Positions 61,789 to 64,000 of a stretch of 64,000 bases of DNA are shown piece by piece. A program made the position numbers and the translations under genes. Source of the stretch: Nocardia vermiculata NBRC 100427 (GTDB lineage: Bacteria > Actinomycetota > Actinomycetes > Mycobacteriales > Mycobacteriaceae); assembly GCF_001613265.1 (NCBI RefSeq), contig NZ_BDCA01000018.1, positions 1-64,000 on the forward strand. Direction: 5' to 3'. Under the pieces are notes generated by a model. That model was not told the origin of the DNA, searched no databases, and saw nothing but the letters and a program-made list of their open reading frames with translations. Each line of letters begins with the position of its first letter. The first letter of the stretch is position 1.

Positions 61789-62568
61789 ATGGTCAGCGAA
61801 GCGATTTCTCAGATCGACCGCATTGACATCATTCTGGAAGCGCTGGAAACGGCCGGACAACTGACACTCACCGAGATATCTCAGGCGACGGGCATACCCC
61901 GCCCCTCGGTCCATCGAATACTGGACAGGCTCAGCCGTATCGGCTGGGTGGTGCGGCTGGAAGGTTCCGGGTACGAACTGGGCCGGCGCATCTTCGAGCT
62001 CGGCACGGCCTCGGTGTACAACAATCAGCTGTGCCGGATCGCGGCGCCACACCTGGCAGCTCTGCAGAGCCGCACGAAAATGGTCGTTCACCTCGGCTAT
62101 CTCGACGGGCTCGATATCGTCTACCTCGACAAGATCGGCACCGAGTTCGGTAGGTTCCTGCCCTCCCGGGTCGGTGGTCGCCAGCCTGCATGCCGCACCG
62201 CGGTGGGCAAGGCGTTGCTGGCCCACCACGCCGTGGACCAGCTCGATCCCGGCACTCGGCCGGCGTTCGGCGACGACCTGCGCCGCGAGCTGGATCGTGT
62301 GCGCGCTGCCGGCGTCGCGTACGAGCGCGGTCAGTACCTGGCCGGAGTCGGTTGTGCCGCGGTCTCGCTGGGAACTCACAGTGCTCGGCACGATCTGGCG
62401 CTTTCGCTGTGTGGACCGGCGAGCGAGTTTCATCGCAACGAGTTGCGGCTGGTAGCGGTGCTGCGACAGACCTCGAGTGAGATCGCCGACGATATGTTCG
62501 CGGCTCACTTTACCGAGGACTTCCACTCATCGAAAACGGTCGTTGATCCTGCCTGCAGGCGTACTTAG
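61789..62568 (+). CDS. IclR-family transcriptional regulator
   Basis: 259 residues from ATG, with GGGAGG 6 nt upstream. N-terminal winged HTH (~8-62, LTEISQATGIPRPSVHRILDRLSRIGWV) and C-terminal GAF-like effector domain (~75-245, with VYLDKIGTE, GRQPACRTAVGKALLA and YERGQYLAGVGCAAVSLG). IclR proteins control aromatic/steroid catabolism or secondary metabolism and sense small acids. Between the divergent kstD and the co-directional glycosyltransferase (44 bp), it is probably the cluster's local regulator. Confidence 0.9.
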   Translation: MVSEAISQIDRIDIILEALETAGQLTLTEISQATGIPRPSVHRILDRLSRIGWVVRLEGSGYELGRRIFELGTASVYNNQLCRIAAPHLAALQSRTKMVVHLGYLDGLDIVYLDKIGTEFGRFLPSRVGGRQPACRTAVGKALLAHHAVDQLDPGTRPAFGDDLRRELDRVRAAGVAYERGQYLAGVGCAAVSLGTHSARHDLALSLCGPASEFHRNELRLVAVLRQTSSEIADDMFAAHFTEDFHSSKTVVDPACRRT

Positions 62569-62612
62569 AGTCGGCCGGGTATTCGTAGGGTAGTGAGGGC
62601 GGCGGAAACTGT

Positions 62613-63824
62613 ATGCGTGTACTGATGACCGTTTCGGACTATCAATCTCATCTGTACCCGATGGTTCCATTGGCCAGGGCTCTGCAGCGCCGCGGCCATG
62701 AAGTGGCAGTTGGGTGCACGCCGGCAATATCTGCAGCGGTGGAGCGGGCAGGGTTGACAGCCCATGATTTTCTGTCCGGGAACAGCATCGTCGAGCGATG
62801 TCGTATCCATCATGTTCAACGGGCGCTGGAGAAAGGGGAAATGCCGAAGCACGGTTTGGCACACCCGGCTACCGGTGAGTCGTTGTCCTGCCTGGAGGAT
62901 TTCGACAAGGACGACTATCTGAAACGTAGATTTCCGGTCCTTGTTGCTGAGCAGCGGGGCAACTTCGATAATGCCCTCGATTTCGCGACCCGGTGGCACC
63001 CCGATGTCGTGATGAGTGATCCGCTCAGTGACGAGGCCCGCTGGCTCGGTGCCAAGTTGGGCATACGGTCGGTATGTCACCTGTGGGGTCCGGTGGGCAA
63101 TTGCGAGTCCGGCGACGGTGTCGTCTTCCAGCCCGTCGACACTTCTGGCTACTTCGCCATGGTGACTGCAGGTGGCGGCACGGAAATCCCACCGTTCGAC
63201 ATGGTATTGGATCCGACGCCACCGGGTGTGGCCACGGTGAACGATGCCGGACTGTCGGTGAAGGTCCGTTACATCCCCTACAACGGCGCGGACGAGGGAG
63301 CGGAGTCGGCCCGCGGCAGGCGTCCTTCGGTATGCCTTATCTGGTCGCGATTTCTGGACGCGCTCTTCGGTGCGGATTCCTTTATCCTGAATCGGATCGT
63401 CGAGTTCTTGGGTAGGATCCCGGTGGATGTGCGGCTCATGATGCCGGCCGAGCAGGTAAGCCTTCTGGATCCGCTTCCGCAGAATGTCGAGTTGTTGGTG
63501 GACGTCCCACTCGCGGGTGTGTTGGATAAAACGGACTGTATCGTGCACACCGGTGCTGCCGGAACGGTGATGACTGCAGCGGTCAAGGGTGTGCCGCAGC
63601 TGTGCATACCGTTCACAGCGGAAGCCGGATTGAATTCCGAACGAATTGTTAATGAATTCGGTGCTGGTCTTGTTATGGACGATATAGACTTCGGGTACGA
63701 TGAACTTTCGGATAACCTGATGCGGATTCTCGACCGCGAGGAGTACAGCTTAGCAGCCGCTTCGCTTGCGGCGCGGATAGCGGCTCAGGATGATCCGTCG
63801 GAAATAGTGTCACGTTACTTCTGA
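62613..63824 (+). CDS. GT1-family glycosyltransferase (macrolide/steroid type)
   Basis: 403 residues from ATG. The N-terminal acceptor domain begins MRVLMTVSDYQSHLYPMVPLARALQRRGHEVAV, like activator-type and UGT/DesVII-type enzymes. The C-terminal donor domain has the sugar-nucleotide motif HTGAAGTVMTAAVKGVPQLCIP (~307-328). It should transfer a sugar from an NDP-sugar to a small lipophilic acceptor; no sugar-biosynthesis gene lies within the window. It follows the IclR gene and precedes a P450-like gene by 45 bp. It is less GC-rich than the backbone genes. Confidence 0.88.
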   Translation: MRVLMTVSDYQSHLYPMVPLARALQRRGHEVAVGCTPAISAAVERAGLTAHDFLSGNSIVERCRIHHVQRALEKGEMPKHGLAHPATGESLSCLEDFDKDDYLKRRFPVLVAEQRGNFDNALDFATRWHPDVVMSDPLSDEARWLGAKLGIRSVCHLWGPVGNCESGDGVVFQPVDTSGYFAMVTAGGGTEIPPFDMVLDPTPPGVATVNDAGLSVKVRYIPYNGADEGAESARGRRPSVCLIWSRFLDALFGADSFILNRIVEFLGRIPVDVRLMMPAEQVSLLDPLPQNVELLVDVPLAGVLDKTDCIVHTGAAGTVMTAAVKGVPQLCIPFTAEAGLNSERIVNEFGAGLVMDDIDFGYDELSDNLMRILDREEYSLAAASLAARIAAQDDPSEIVSRYF

Positions 63825-63869
63825 TTGTCCGGGTAAGCGCTGTCGACGGATAGAAAGTTGGACAATGCT

Positions 63870-64000
63870 ATGCAACCCCCGTTGATTCCCACTGCCATGC
63901 TGTCGGAATATGCTACGGATCCGCGGCGGCTCTTCGAAGTTGCCTATGCGCAATATGGTCCGGTTTTCCGGTTTCCGGTCGGAAAGGGAGAGTCGTTGGG
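63870..64000 (+). CDS. P450-like protein, 3' truncated by the window
   Basis: Only the first ~43 residues are visible, starting MQPPLIPTAMLSEYATDP, with RRLFEVAYAQYGPVFRFPVG next: the A-helix/beta-1 start of cytochromes P450. Whether it has a heme cysteine cannot be seen. Next to a GT1 enzyme it could be a catalytic P450 or a DesVIII-like auxiliary protein. The ribosome site is weak. An upstream ATG at 63865 is closed after six codons. Confidence 0.6.
   Translation, partial: MQPPLIPTAMLSEYATDPRRLFEVAYAQYGPVFRFPVGKGESL

Noticed and set aside
61641..61864. Short rightward frames before the IclR gene
   Set aside because: They overlap the IclR start, have no ribosome site and show no family features.

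Overview
The window is high-GC actinobacterial DNA from a mycolic-acid-containing member of the Corynebacteriales, most likely Nocardia or a close relative. The evidence is a complete yrbE-mce lipid-import operon, an antigen-85-like mycolyltransferase, a wax-ester synthase/DGAT, WhiB1 with PdtaS, a DUF3107 protein, F420-type oxidoreductases, several P450s and a carboxylic acid reductase. The genus is inferred from gene content; no rRNA or tRNA gene was recognised.

Layout. 0-3 kb: the end of a DHA2-type MFS exporter fused to three carboxypeptidase-regulatory-like repeats, coupled to a YceI protein carrying the same module. 3-13 kb: lipid/acyl-CoA catabolism (PucR regulator, acyl-CoA ligase, CocE hydrolase, the SDR/LLM/NTF2 operon, 3-hydroxyacyl-CoA dehydrogenase, DUF2804). 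13-24 kb: yrbEA-yrbEB-mceABCDEF, tightly coupled, then two Mce-associated membrane proteins on the opposite strand behind a perfect hairpin. 24-27.5 kb: two P450s flanking a tandem universal stress protein. 27.5-32 kb: an envelope-lipid island with two tiny hydrophobic proteins, a mycolyltransferase and a WS/DGAT.

32-48 kb is conserved chromosomal backbone. Its order closely follows, from memory, M. tuberculosis Rv3221c to Rv3205c: biotinyl carrier TB7.3, PdtaS, WhiB1, a lipid kinase, GNATs, a phosphatase, an Rv3212-like protein, RhlE, a ferritin-like protein, DUF3107, FasR, DUF3152, MoeZ and a TIGR02569 protein. Synteny then stops at a GntR/MFS pair.

49.9-64 kb (open at the right edge) looks like a specialised-metabolite or steroid-tailoring cluster that I cannot match to a known pathway. 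A leftward arm encodes a possible HIT/GalT-like protein, two P450s with atypical motifs and a B12-type radical SAM enzyme. A rightward arm encodes a three-domain carboxylic acid reductase and a ketosteroid isomerase. A ketosteroid delta-1 dehydrogenase points back toward them and has an exact KstR-type operator upstream. An IclR regulator, a GT1 glycosyltransferase and the start of a P450-like gene follow. Together they suggest oxidation, carboxylate reduction, radical chemistry and glycosylation of a steroid or terpenoid scaffold.

The strongest candidates for something undescribed are this cluster and the pair of 36- and 38-residue PorA/PorH-like peptides beside the mycolyltransferase.
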